DNA of 64,000 bases from Herbaspirillum sp. (lineage in GTDB: Bacteria > Pseudomonadota > Gammaproteobacteria > Burkholderiales > Burkholderiaceae_D), in contig JAQGLY010000014.1 in the NCBI GenBank assembly GCA_028292625.1, positions 1 to 64,000 on the forward strand, in the 5' to 3' direction. Under the pieces are notes generated by a model. The model was not told the origin of the DNA, ran no database searches, and saw only the letters and a list, made by a program, of their open reading frames with translations. The position numbers were made by a program, and so were the translations under genes. Positions 28,679 to 37,870 of the stretch are shown here, piece after piece (positions within the stretch are counted from its first letter, which is position 1; every line of letters starts with the position of its first letter).

Positions 28679-29588
28679 CCTGGCTCTCCTTGATCAAGTC
28701 CGCTTCCACCAGCGCTTCGTGTTCTTCTTCCTTGCTTACCTCATTAGGACCGACGCGGGTGTAATGGAACAGCCCGGCCAGCGCAGTCGCGGCGATGCCG
28801 GCCACGGCCAGCGGTTTGGCCAGTCCCTTCCACATGCCCACCATCGGGCTGATGCGCGGCTTGTTGGGCAGCTTGCTGTACAGCGAAGGCTGGTCCGCAT
28901 GGTGCAGCACATACATGACGTGCGTGCCGCCGACGCCGGCCGGATCGTACAGGCCGGCGTTTTCGAAACCGCGCGACTTCAGGTCTTCGATCCGCTCGGC
29001 CGCATGATGCTTCATGTCTTCCTTGGTGCCGAAGACAATCGCGCCGGTCGGGCAGGTTTTGACGCAGGCCGGTTCCTGTCCCACGGCGACCCGGTCCGAG
29101 CACAGCGTGCATTTGTACGCGCGGTCGTCCTTCTTCGAAATGCGTGGCACATCGAAAGGACAGCCGGCGATGCAGTAACCGCAACCAATGCAGTTTTCCT
29201 GATGGAAATCGACGATGCCGTTGGTGTACTGCACGATCGCGCCGGGCGCCGGGCAAGCCTTCAGACAGCCGGGATCTTCGCAATGCATGCAGCCGTCCTT
29301 GCGGATCAGCCATTCCAGATTGCCATCATTGCTTTCATGCTCGGCAAAGCGCATCACGGTCCACGATTGCGGCGTCAGATCGGCCGGGTTGTCGTACACG
29401 CCGACGGTTTCGCCGACATCGTCGCGCAGGTCGTTCCACTCCATGCAAGCGGTCTGACAGGCTTTGCAGCCTATGCATTTCGAGACGTCGATCAGTTTCG
29501 CCACCGTGCCGGTGACCGGTTCGCGGGCCGCCGGCGGCTGCACCGTGGTGGCCGACAGCCGTTTGATATCCAGCGATTGAAATGCCAT
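28665..29588 (-). CDS. fdnH: Formate dehydrogenase-N iron-sulfur (beta) subunit
   Basis: A 307-residue ferredoxin-like subunit with four [4Fe-4S] cluster motifs: [11 protein letters not shown] (about 38-48), [27 protein letters not shown] and CTLCSDRV...[11 protein letters not shown]-terminal membrane anchor helix lies around residues 255-280 ([19 protein letters not shown]). It relays electrons from the selenium-molybdenum subunit to the cytochrome. It lies between fdnG and fdnI with very short spacing. Confidence 0.97.
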   Translation of the reverse strand: MAFQSLDIKRLSATTVQPPAAREPVTGTVAKLIDVSKCIGCKACQTACMEWNDLRDDVGETVGVYDNPADLTPQSWTVMRFAEHESNDGNLEWLIRKDGCMHCEDPGCLKACPAPGAIVQYTNGIVDFHQENCIGCGYCIAGCPFDVPRISKKDDRAYKCTLCSDRVAVGQEPACVKTCPTGAIVFGTKEDMKHHAAERIEDLKSRGFENAGLYDPAGVGGTHVMYVLHHADQPSLYSKLPNKPRISPMVGMWKGLAKPLAVAGIAATALAGLFHYTRVGPNEVSKEEEHEALVEADLIKESQDDAR

Positions 29589-29607
29589 GTTTATTCTCCT
29601 CGTGCCA

Positions 29608-32600
29608 TTACGCTTTTTCCACTTTCACCTGGAACGACTTGAATTCCGGTGTCTGCGAATTGGCATCCCCCACGACAGGCGTGAGGGTATTGATTAGATA
29701 ACCTGGCTTGGCCACCCCCGTGAAACCCCAGTGCAGCGGCAAACCGACGGTCTGCACTTTCTTGCCTTCAATCGTCAAAGGCTTGATGCGCTTGGTGACC
29801 ACGGCTTTGGCGATGATGTGTCCGCGTTTGGAACTCACGCGCACGCGATCTCCCGCCACGACACCGACTTCACGAGCCAGGTCTTCGCCGATTTCCACAA
29901 ACTGCTGAGGCTGGATGATGGCATTCAAACGGGCATGCTTGGTCCAGAAATGGAAATGCTCGGTCAGACGGTAGCTGGTCGCCACATGCGGATAATCCTC
30001 GTGCTTGCCGAACTGCGCGCGGTCGCCGGGGAATACCCGGGCGCCCGGATTGCTGGTGGCCAGAGGATTCTTCGGATGCAGCGGGTTGTAGCCGAGCGGA
30101 TTTTCGAAGGGTTCGTAATGTTCCGGGAACGGACCTTCGGCCATGGCGTCGCGCGCAAAGAAACGCGCCACGCCTTCGGCCAGCATGATGAACGGGCCCA
30201 TGCCGTTTTCCGGCGGTTCGTCCACCTTGAAATCCGGTATGTCGGCACCGGCCCAGCTGGTGCCGTTCCAGGCAATCAGCTTGCGGGTCGGGTCGAAGGG
30301 CTTGCCCTTCATGTCGCATGACGCCCGGTTGTACAGCACGCGCCGGTTGGCCGGCCAGGCCCAGGCCCAGTTGAGCGTCTGGCCGATGCCGGTCGGGTCG
30401 CTATTGTCGCGCCGTCCCATCTGGTTGCCGGCCGGGGTCCAGGAACCGGCGAAAATCCAGCAGCCGCTGGTGGTCGAGCCGTCGTCGCGCAACTGCGCAA
30501 ACGAGGCCAACTGCTCGCCTTTTTTGGTCAGCAGCTTGGTGGCGTCCTTGGGATCGAACAGATCCTTGAGCGCGCGGCCGTTGTATTCCATCGCCAGTTC
30601 TTCCGGCGTCGGGCTCTCGGGTTTGGCGTACGGCCAGGTGAGATTGACGATAGGGTCGGGAAATTTGCCGCCCTCGGTCTGGTACATCTTGCGCATGCGC
30701 AGGAACAGGCCGGACATGATGTCCAGATCGCTGCGCGCTTCGCCCGGCGGCTCGGCGCCTTGCCAGTGCCATTGCAATACGCGAGACGAACTTACCAGCG
30801 AACCGCGTTCTTCGGCAAAACAGGTGGTCGGCAGGCGGAACACTTCGGTCTGGATCTGCGCTGAATCGACTTCATGGAATTCGCCGTGCGGCTTCCAGAA
30901 TTCCGCCGTTTCGACCGCCAGCGGGTCCATCACCACCAGGAACTTCAGCTTGGCCAAGGCCTCGGTGACCTTTTGCTTGTTCGGCGCCGAGGCCAGCACA
31001 TTGAAGCCCTGCGCGATGTAGCCGGTCATCTTGCCCTGGTGCATCAGATCGATGCTTTGCATCAGATCGTAAGGCTTGTCCAGCTTGGGCAGGTAATCAT
31101 AGGCCCAGTTGTTTTCCGCCGTGGCGGCGTCGCCCCACCAGGTTTTCATGAAGCTGACATGGAAACTGCGGTAGTTCTTCCAGTAGCTCAACTGATTGGG
31201 ACGCAGCGGCTTGGAAGCGCGCGTGCCGATGTAGGCTTCGAAATCCTGTTCTTTTTCCAAAGGCAGGGTCATATAGCCTGGCAGCAGATTCGACATCAGG
31301 CCCAGATCGGTCAGGCCCTGGATGTTCGAGTGGCCGCGCAAGGCGTTCATGCCGCCGCCGGCGATGCCGATATTGCCGAGCAACAATTGCATCATCGCGC
31401 CGGTGCGAATGGTTTGCGCACCGGTGGAGTGATGGGTCCAGCCCAGCGCGTACAGCACGGTGGCGGCGCGTCCGGGCACGGCGGTCGACGCCAGCGTTTC
31501 GGCTACTTTCTGGAACTTCTCGGGCGGCACGCCGCAGACGCGCTCCACCAGGGCCGGCGTATAGCGCGAATAATGCGCTTTCATCAGCTGGTAGACGCAG
31601 CGTGGATGCTGCAGAGTCGGATCGATCTTGGCATAGCCGTCGTCGCCCATCTCGTAATTCCACGTGCTCTTGTCGGTGTAACGCCCGGCCTTCTCGTCAT
31701 AGCCGGAATACAGCCCGTCGTTGAACGCAAAGTCCTCGCGCACGATAAACGGCATGTCGGTGTAGTTGCGCACGTACTCGTGCTGGATCTTGTCGTTGGT
31801 CAGCAGATAATTGATGATCCCGCCGAGGAAAACGATGTCCGTGCCGGTACGCGTGGCGACGTAATAATCGGCCACCGAGGCGGTACGGGTGAAACGCGGG
31901 TCGACAACGATCAGCTTGGCGTGGTTGTGCGCCTTGGCTTCAGTGACCCATTTAAATCCGCAAGGATGTGCTTCTGCTGCATTGCCGCCCATGACCAGGA
32001 TCACATCCGCATTCTTGATGTCGACCCAATGATTCGTCATCGCTCCACGGCCAAACGTCGGGGCAAGACCTGCCACCGTCGGTCCGTGTCATACACGCGC
32101 CTGATTGTCGAATGAGAGCATGCCCATGCTGCGCACGGTTTTGTGCGTCAGATAGCCGACTTCATTGCTGCTGGCGGAAGCGGCCAGCATGCCGGTCGAG
32201 AGCCAGCGGTTGACGGTTTTGCCGTCCTCGGATTTCTCGATGAAATTGGCGTCGCGATCCTGCTTCATCAGACGCGCGATTTTACCGAGCGCATCGTCCC
32301 ACGAAATTTTTTGCCATTCGCTGCCGCCCGGCGCGCGATATTCCGGCGTCAGCAGGCGGCTTGGACTGTGAATGAAATCGATCAGGCTGGCGCCTTTCGG
32401 GCACAGCGTGCCGCGATTGACCGGATGGTCGGCATCGCCCTCGATGTGGATAATGCTGGAGACGGCGTTTTTCGCGCCGTCGCCCAGACCGTACATCAGG
32501 ATGCCGCAACCGACGGAGCAGTACGGGCAGGTGTTGCGGGTTTCCGTGGTGCGAGACAGCTTGTATTGCCTGACTTCAGCCAACGCTTGCGCCGGTGCGA

Positions 32601-32679
32601 AACCGAGCATTGCGATGCTTGAACCCGCAATTGTTGCGCCAGTTACCTTCAGAAACTGGCGCCGGGACATTTGAACCAT
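29608..32679 (-). CDS. fdnG: Formate dehydrogenase-N alpha subunit, selenocysteine-containing
   Basis: The catalytic bis-MGD molybdenum (or tungsten) subunit, about 1023 residues. An in-frame TGA at 32091-32089 encodes selenocysteine (residue 197, NQARV-Sec-HGPTVA), matching Sec196 of E. coli FdnG. The N-terminus has a Tat signal (SRRQFLK), and a [4Fe-4S] motif CPYCSVGC is near residue 51. The downstream part follows E. coli FdnG closely ([42 protein letters not shown]). It faces the periplasm, oxidising formate for respiration. The start could also be the Met three codons in (MSRRQFLK). Confidence 0.96.
32045..32091 (-). promoter_or_regulatory. Bacterial SECIS element of fdnG
   Basis: Directly after TGA, an 11-base spacer (CACGGACCGAC) leads into GG-T-GGCA-GGTCT-TGCC-CC. 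That is a two-part stem with a single bulged U and a five-base GGTCU loop. Counting the U of UGA as 1, the bulge is U17 and the loop has G23 and U24, the positions SelB contacts in E. coli fdhF. Outer bases CACGG and CCGTG can also pair. Confidence 0.93.
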
Positions 32680-32708
32680 GACGGCCTCTATGATTGATAA
32701 AAAATATA

Positions 32709-32723
32709 TGGCTAGTATAGCCA
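32709..32723. promoter_or_regulatory. Short inverted repeat upstream of fdnG
   Basis: TGGCTA-GTA-TAGCCA is a perfect 6-base inverted repeat about 30 bases before the fdnG ATG. On the minus strand it contains TATACT, a good -10 hexamer. A regulator-controlled promoter here is plausible; no FNR or NarL site is recognised. Confidence 0.4.
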
Positions 32724-32873
32724 GACTGCATAAAATTCGCCGACAACTAAATAAAAGTTAATGAATCGAGGCCTCCAGCAGGGGGAACTTTTACTTTCTG
32801 GCGCACATTTTTCTTATTTTTGTAGAAACGCCGGACTTCTCGACCGAAGTCCTGGCGTTTCTGGCGAGTGGAT

Positions 32874-34229
32874 TTAGTGAAATCTTGTCAGTTCCGCAAC
32901 TTCGCGCGCCATGGCGGCGGCGGCGCCTAAATAATTGGCCGGTTCGGTCAGGTGCTCCAGCTTGTCCATGCCGAGCCGGGTAACGATGGCGGTGTTGCGC
33001 GACAGCACTGCCAGCAGGGTTTCACCATGTTCGATCGCCAGCTTGCAAGCTTCATAGACGACTTCGTGCGCATGCTGGCGGCCGAGCGTCGGCGCCAGGC
33101 CCATCATCACCGCTTCAGCCACGATCAGGCCGCCGGTCAGATCGAGATTGCGGCGCATCCGCGCCTTGTCCACGGTCAAGCCGTTAAGCATGAATTGCGC
33201 CTGAAACAGGGCGCTGGATGCCAATAAAAAGCTTTCGGGCAGTGCGCTCCATTCTAGATGCCAGGGGCCGGTAGCCCGTTCGAAATCGTGCATCAGACTA
33301 TCGAGCATCAGTGAGGCGCGTTCTCTCAATAGTTTGGCCGCGGCAAACATCAGTTCGCTGGAAATGGGATTGCGCTTCTGCGGCATGGTGGAACTGGCGC
33401 CGCGTCCGGGTACAAAGGGTTCCGCCAGTTCGCCGAATTCGGAGGCGCACATCAGCATGACGTCCAATGCGATTTTGCCTAGCGAACCGCCGATGGCGGC
33501 AAGGGTCGTGACGATTTCGACCAGGCCGTCGCGGGCGACATGCCAGGTAATGGGCGGATTGGCCAGCCCGAGTTCCTGCGCGAAGGCGGCACGCACGGCC
33601 AACCCCTCGGGGCCGCTTCCCAGCGACGCCAAGGTGCCTGCGGCACCGCCGAATTCCACCATCAGCGCCCGCGCTTTCAACTGATCCAGACGTTCGGCGT
33701 GGCGGTTGAGCGAAGACAGCCATACGGCGCAGCGGAAGCCGAACGTCACAGGCAGGGCGTGCTGCAGGTGGGTGCGTCCGGCAGTGACGGTGTCGGCATG
33801 CTCGACGGTGAGCTTTTTGAGCGCGCGGCGGGTTTCGGTCAATTGCGTTTCGATCAGGGCGATGGCGCGCTTGCACTGGATCATCGTTGCGGTGTCCATG
33901 ATGTCCTGTGTCGTCGCGCCCCAGTGCACATAGCGTCCGGCTTCACCGCATAAATCGCTCAACTGTTTGACTAGAGGAAGGATCGGGTAGCCGACGATCT
34001 CGGTCTCGGCGCGCAGCTGATCGATGTCGAGTTTGGTGAAATCGCATAGCGCGGTAATTTGCGCGGCGACCTCGGCCGAAATCAGGCCGACCGTCGCCTG
34101 CGCCCGCGCCAGTGCGGTCTCCGCATCGATACAGGCGGTGAGGTAAGCGCGGTCGTCGAAGATGGCGCGCATCGCTTCGGTGCCGAACATATCCCGAAAC
34201 AGAACAGAGTCAAAAACAGTGGTAGCCAT
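32874..34229 (-). CDS. Fumarase/aspartase-superfamily lyase (adenylosuccinate lyase / carboxymuconate cycloisomerase-like)
   Basis: A 451-residue member of the superfamily that generally eliminates fumarate or a related C4 acid. The signature GASSTMPQKRNPISSE is near residues 270-285. The active-site His region is GRTHLQHALPVTFG and the upstream motif is HWGATTQDIMDT. It is neither the canonical purB nor clearly pcaB, and the substrate is unknown. The ATG at 34229 follows AAGGCGCACTCC. It lies downstream of a gntR gene and opposite a dicarboxylate transporter and a tartrate-dehydratase-like gene, which suggests a C4-dicarboxylate-related substrate. Confidence 0.82.
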   Translation of the reverse strand: MATTVFDSVLFRDMFGTEAMRAIFDDRAYLTACIDAETALARAQATVGLISAEVAAQITALCDFTKLDIDQLRAETEIVGYPILPLVKQLSDLCGEAGRYVHWGATTQDIMDTATMIQCKRAIALIETQLTETRRALKKLTVEHADTVTAGRTHLQHALPVTFGFRCAVWLSSLNRHAERLDQLKARALMVEFGGAAGTLASLGSGPEGLAVRAAFAQELGLANPPITWHVARDGLVEIVTTLAAIGGSLGKIALDVMLMCASEFGELAEPFVPGRGASSTMPQKRNPISSELMFAAAKLLRERASLMLDSLMHDFERATGPWHLEWSALPESFLLASSALFQAQFMLNGLTVDKARMRRNLDLTGGLIVAEAVMMGLAPTLGRQHAHEVVYEACKLAIEHGETLLAVLSRNTAIVTRLGMDKLEHLTEPANYLGAAAAMAREVAELTRFH

Positions 34230-34256
34230 GGAGTGCGCCTTATGAAATGAATGATG

Positions 34257-34286
34257 GTCGAACATTTAATAAGTCCGAACATAATT
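34257..34286 (+). promoter_or_regulatory. Candidate GntR/HutC operators upstream of the lyase gene
   Basis: AGTCCGAACATAATT (34272-34286) contains GTCCGAAC, a GT-N-CG-N-AC palindrome. An imperfect copy, GGTCGAACATTTAAT, begins at 34256. The same motif occurs twice before the divergent transporter gene. The sites lie about 30-60 bases upstream of the lyase ATG. Confidence 0.55.
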
Positions 34287-34336
34287 GAATTGGCGTACGG
34301 CTGTCAACTAGGGCGGTATTAACAGGCCTTGGAATG

Positions 34337-35068
34337 TCAAGCGCTGAGGTGTCGGTGCAGATTCAGCGCATAAGTGAAGCGATCTGCCGGAAAGACACTG
34401 AGAGTGACTTCGAAAGCGATGCCTTGCTGATCGAGGTAGTGGCGCGCGATTTCCAGTGCATGGGAGCCTGCTTCGACCCCGAGGGCTTGCGCGCAGCGCT
34501 CGGGGATGCCGATAGCGCGTATTTCCTGGCGGACTTCGGCCACCACCCGGCCGTATTTTTCTTCCACCATTTCACAGATCAGGCCGGAATTCTTTCTGAG
34601 CTGGCGGCGGATGCCGCTGGCCAGGGACGGTTCAAGATAGACATCCGTCCAGCAAATCGGCGATTGCGGCTTGGCGGGGTCGACGCGCAACAATTCCACT
34701 CGCAGCCAGAGCTGGCCGGTTTTGCAGCGCAGGCGCGCCGCCAGATCCCGGTCGGAGACGATGTTTGCTATCGTTTGCACGTGCCGTTCCGTGACGACGG
34801 CAAACTGGATCAGGTCTTCCACAGTGGAAATCGACTGTTCGTAGGCGTGCTGCGGCTTGAGCGCTTCAATGCGTATGCCGGCGCGCTTGCGGCGCGAAAT
34901 GAGGCCTAGATTTTGCACTACTTGCAACGCCGACCTGACGGTGGAACGGCTCACGCCGTAATGCGAAGAGAGGTCTATTTCACTGGGCAGGTTGGAGCCG
35001 ATGGGCAGTTTTCCGGTTCCTATTTCGTCGATCAGTTGTTGCGCCAATTCGGCGTATCGCGGCTGCAT
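34337..35068 (-). CDS. GntR-family (HutC subfamily) transcriptional regulator
   Basis: A 243-residue regulator. The N-terminal winged helix-turn-helix contains LPSEIDLSSHYGVSRSTVRSALQVVQNLGLISRRKRAGI (about 26-64), followed by a UTRA effector-binding domain ending ALEIARHYLDQQGIAFEVTLSVFPADRFTY, typical of HutC/FarR types. The ATG at 35068 follows AGGAACATCA and fits the family start. It is probably the local repressor of the dicarboxylate genes, through repeated GTNCGNAC sites on both sides. Confidence 0.9.
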   Translation of the reverse strand: MQPRYAELAQQLIDEIGTGKLPIGSNLPSEIDLSSHYGVSRSTVRSALQVVQNLGLISRRKRAGIRIEALKPQHAYEQSISTVEDLIQFAVVTERHVQTIANIVSDRDLAARLRCKTGQLWLRVELLRVDPAKPQSPICWTDVYLEPSLASGIRRQLRKNSGLICEMVEEKYGRVVAEVRQEIRAIGIPERCAQALGVEAGSHALEIARHYLDQQGIAFEVTLSVFPADRFTYALNLHRHLSA

Positions 35069-35198
35069 TGATGTTCCTGCTCGTTTTGAAAGGATGCGTG
35101 ATGGTATCTGCATGGCCCGGGTTTGCCAAGCACACCACCGGATGGGCTGTTGCTGGTCGTCAATTAAACCGGTTGACGTAGAAATAAAATATAAATAT

Positions 35199-35231
35199 AG
35201 TCCGTACATATTAAAAAGTCCGCACTTATTA
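35199..35231 (+). promoter_or_regulatory. Tandem candidate GntR/HutC operators upstream of the dicarboxylate symporter
   Basis: AGTCCGTACATATTA (35199-35213) and AGTCCGCACTTATTA (35217-35231) are direct copies 18 bases apart. Each holds GT-N-CG-N-AC, close to the GT-N-TA-N-AC core known for HutC-type GntR proteins. They end 34 bases before the symporter ATG, within the divergent interval. Confidence 0.6.
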
Positions 35232-35265
35232 TTCTCGTGTTTAATCAGGTCAGGAGACGCAAACA

Positions 35266-36597
35266 ATGAGCACTTCTTCCAACGTCGATGATTTTTCGAC
35301 AGACAGCAGGCAGGTTCCAAAGCCGTTTTATTTGCGTCTCGGATTCCAGATATTTGCCGGCATCGTGCTGGGCCTGGCTTTGGGTTTCATTGCGCCGAAA
35401 GCGGCGGTGCAGATGAAGGTGCTGGGCGATATTTTTCTGAATCTGATCAAAACGATCGTTGCGCCGCTGGTATTTTTAAACGTCGTTCTGGGCATTACCG
35501 CCGCAGGCGATTTAAAGAGCGTCGGCCGCATCGGTTTCAAGGCATTGATTTATTTTGAAGTGGTGTCGACCATCATCCTGGTCATCAGCATGGTGATCGC
35601 CAACTTTTCCGATGTCGGCAGCGGCTTGCATTTGGTAAGCGATGCGGCGCAAACGGCGGCGGCGACCGCGACCTACGGAAAATCGGCGGACATGTCGTTC
35701 TCCAAATTTTTGCTGAGCATGTTCCCGCACAGCTTCGTCGGCGCCTTTGCGGAAGGCGCCTTATTGCAGATTCTGGTGATTGCCATTTTATTCGGCGCCG
35801 CAGTCCTGGCGCTCAAGCCCGAGCAGCGCAAGGGCGTCGAGGCGGCTTTGAACGGCATGTCGGACTGCTTTTTCAAGCTGACTGACCTGGTCATGAAATT
35901 TGCGCCGCTCGGCGCCTTCGGCTCGATCGCGTTCGCCATCGGCTACAGCGGCATGGCGGCGGTGATCTCCCTGGGATACCTGCTGCTGGTGATGTACGCT
36001 TCGCTGGCGCTGATGGTGGTGCTGGTGATGGGCATCATCCTGCGTCTGTACGGATTCAATATCTTTCTGTTCCTGCGTTATTTCAAGGACGAGATCGTGC
36101 TGCTGTTTGCGACAGCGTCATCGGAAAGCGCGTTGCCGCGTCTGATCGAAAAACTGCAGAAACTGGGTTGCAGCAAGCAGTCGACGAGTCTGGTTTTACC
36201 GACCGGCTATGCCTTCAACCTCGACGGCACGGCGGTGTATATGTCCTTGTGCGTTTTATTTTTGGCGAATGCCTACGACATTCATCTCACGCTGGAACAT
36301 CAACTCGGCATTGTGGCCTTGATGATGCTGACCTCCAAAGGCGCGGCCACCGTTTCGGGCGGGACGTTTATCGTATTCGCCGCAACGGTGACCGCATCCG
36401 GCATCTTGCCGGTGGAAGGCCTGCCTTTACTGCTGGGCATCAATCGGCTGACTTCGCAGGCGGTATGCATTTGCAATGCCATGGGCAATGCTGTGGCGAC
36501 GATGGTGGTATCCAAATTGAGCGGCCAATTCGACCCCAGGATGATGCGGGAAGAGTACAGCCGGGCGCTGGGGCGGGACCCGAACGCCGCGATTTGA
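35266..36597 (+). CDS. Dicarboxylate/cation symporter (DctA-type, DAACS family)
   Basis: A 443-residue inner-membrane symporter of the DctA/GltP family, with eight or so hydrophobic segments and two re-entrant loops. Signatures are TASSESALPRLIEKLQKLG (serine-rich hairpin), LPTGYAFNLDGTAVYMSL, TSKGAATVSGGTF and ICNAMGNAVATMVV. It takes up C4-dicarboxylates with H+ or Na+. The start follows AGGAGACGCAAACA. It shares a transcript with the tartrate-dehydratase-like gene 24 bases downstream, so tartrate or a related acid is a likely cargo. Confidence 0.92.
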   Translation: MSTSSNVDDFSTDSRQVPKPFYLRLGFQIFAGIVLGLALGFIAPKAAVQMKVLGDIFLNLIKTIVAPLVFLNVVLGITAAGDLKSVGRIGFKALIYFEVVSTIILVISMVIANFSDVGSGLHLVSDAAQTAAATATYGKSADMSFSKFLLSMFPHSFVGAFAEGALLQILVIAILFGAAVLALKPEQRKGVEAALNGMSDCFFKLTDLVMKFAPLGAFGSIAFAIGYSGMAAVISLGYLLLVMYASLALMVVLVMGIILRLYGFNIFLFLRYFKDEIVLLFATASSESALPRLIEKLQKLGCSKQSTSLVLPTGYAFNLDGTAVYMSLCVLFLANAYDIHLTLEHQLGIVALMMLTSKGAATVSGGTFIVFAATVTASGILPVEGLPLLLGINRLTSQAVCICNAMGNAVATMVVSKLSGQFDPRMMREEYSRALGRDPNAAI

Positions 36598-36621
36598 AAT
36601 CACAATTAATATCTGGAATGC

Positions 36622-37794
36622 ATGATGAAAATTACCGAAATCAAGGAATTATCCGTACGTCTCGAGGGTAATGTCGCAAATGCCCTGGTCAGTTTTGCCG
36701 AGCACGATGTGTCGCTGGTGGCGGTGGTCAGCGATGTCATTCGCAACGGCAAGCCGGTGACCGGTTATGCGTTCGATTCCATCGGGCGGTATGCGCAAGG
36801 GGGAATTTTGCGGGATCGCATCTTGCCGCGCCTGAAGGCGGCCCCGTCCGAATCCTTATTGAACGACGCCGGTACGCATTTCGATCCGGCCAAGGTGTTG
36901 CAGATCGCGGTGCGCAATGAAAAGCCCGGCGGCCATGGCGATCGCGCCGCAGCGGTTGGCGCGCTGGAACTGGCGTTCTGGGATCTGAACGCGAAATTGA
37001 ATGACGAGCCGGCGCACCTGACGATTGCGCGGCATTTCGGCAGGACCGGTAAAACGGATGGCGTCGACGTGTATGCAGCGGGCGGTTACTACTATCCGGA
37101 GGAAAGCACAGATAGACTGCGGCAGGAATTCGAAGACTATAAAGTGCTGGGTTTCAATGCCTTCAAGATGAAAATCGGCGGTGCATCGCTGGTCAGCGAT
37201 ATGAAGCGCATCGAATCGGCGCTCAAGGTCGTCGACGGCGACGGGACGCGTTTGTCGGTGGACGCCAACGGCCGTTTCGATCTGAAGACCGCACTGGAAT
37301 ATGCGAAAGCCATTGCGCCGTACGGCTTGCGCTGGTATGAAGAAATCGGCGATCCGCTGGATTTCGATTTGAACCGCCGCGTGGCCGAGGCATACGCCGG
37401 CCCGATCGCCACCGGTGAAAATCTGTTCTCCGTGCCCGATGTCAAAAACCTTGTGCTGTTCGGCGGCATGCGCGCCGGCAAGGATATCTTTCAAATGGAT
37501 GCCGGCCTGAGTTACGGACTGATCGAATATGCGCGCATGCTGGATCTGCTCGAGAATAACGGATTCAGCCGGAAGTCCGCCTATCCTCACGGCGGCCATT
37601 TAATCAATCTCCACATTGCTGTTGGTCTCGAACTGGGCGGCTGTGAAGCTTATCCGGGCGTTTTCCAGCCTTTCGGCGGCTATCCCGTTGAATGTGCTTT
37701 ACGCAAGAGCCGTGTATGGCCGACCGATGCTCCCGGATTCGGACTGGAGCAAAAAACAGAACTGCGCCCGTGGCTGGAACAACTAAGCAAATAG
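36622..37794 (+). CDS. tarD: D-tartrate dehydratase-like enzyme (enolase superfamily, mandelate racemase group)
   Basis: A 390-residue enolase-superfamily enzyme. Compared with the characterised Bradyrhizobium D-tartrate dehydratase it shares SLVAVVSDV, GYAFDSIGRYAQGG, NEKPGGHGDR, VYAAGGYYYP and PHGGH. Catalytic KxK is in AFKMKIGG, metal ligands are in SVDANGRF, WYEEIGDP and ATGENLF, and the general acid/base His is in AYPHGGH. D-tartrate is dehydrated to oxaloacetate. It is co-transcribed with the dicarboxylate symporter. Substrate assignment is by resemblance only. Confidence 0.85.
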   Translation: MMKITEIKELSVRLEGNVANALVSFAEHDVSLVAVVSDVIRNGKPVTGYAFDSIGRYAQGGILRDRILPRLKAAPSESLLNDAGTHFDPAKVLQIAVRNEKPGGHGDRAAAVGALELAFWDLNAKLNDEPAHLTIARHFGRTGKTDGVDVYAAGGYYYPEESTDRLRQEFEDYKVLGFNAFKMKIGGASLVSDMKRIESALKVVDGDGTRLSVDANGRFDLKTALEYAKAIAPYGLRWYEEIGDPLDFDLNRRVAEAYAGPIATGENLFSVPDVKNLVLFGGMRAGKDIFQMDAGLSYGLIEYARMLDLLENNGFSRKSAYPHGGHLINLHIAVGLELGGCEAYPGVFQPFGGYPVECALRKSRVWPTDAPGFGLEQKTELRPWLEQLSK

Positions 37795-37870
37795 AATTCA
37801 GAGTCCGATGCGTTGGCTTGTTGCCATCCAATGAACGTCGTTAACGATCAAAATAAAATGGGGTAGCGTT

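Noticed and set aside
29608..32679. fdnG looks broken into two frames by a stop at 32089-32091
   Set aside because: The stop is TGA at the exact Sec position of FdnG, followed by a SECIS hairpin, with selA, selB and selC next door.
32824..32862. Long hairpin (AGAAACGCC...GGCGTTTCT with GGACTTC/GAAGTCC) after the lyase gene
   Set aside because: The stem is good but there is no T run on either strand, so I do not call it a terminator. It may be a transcript-end structure.
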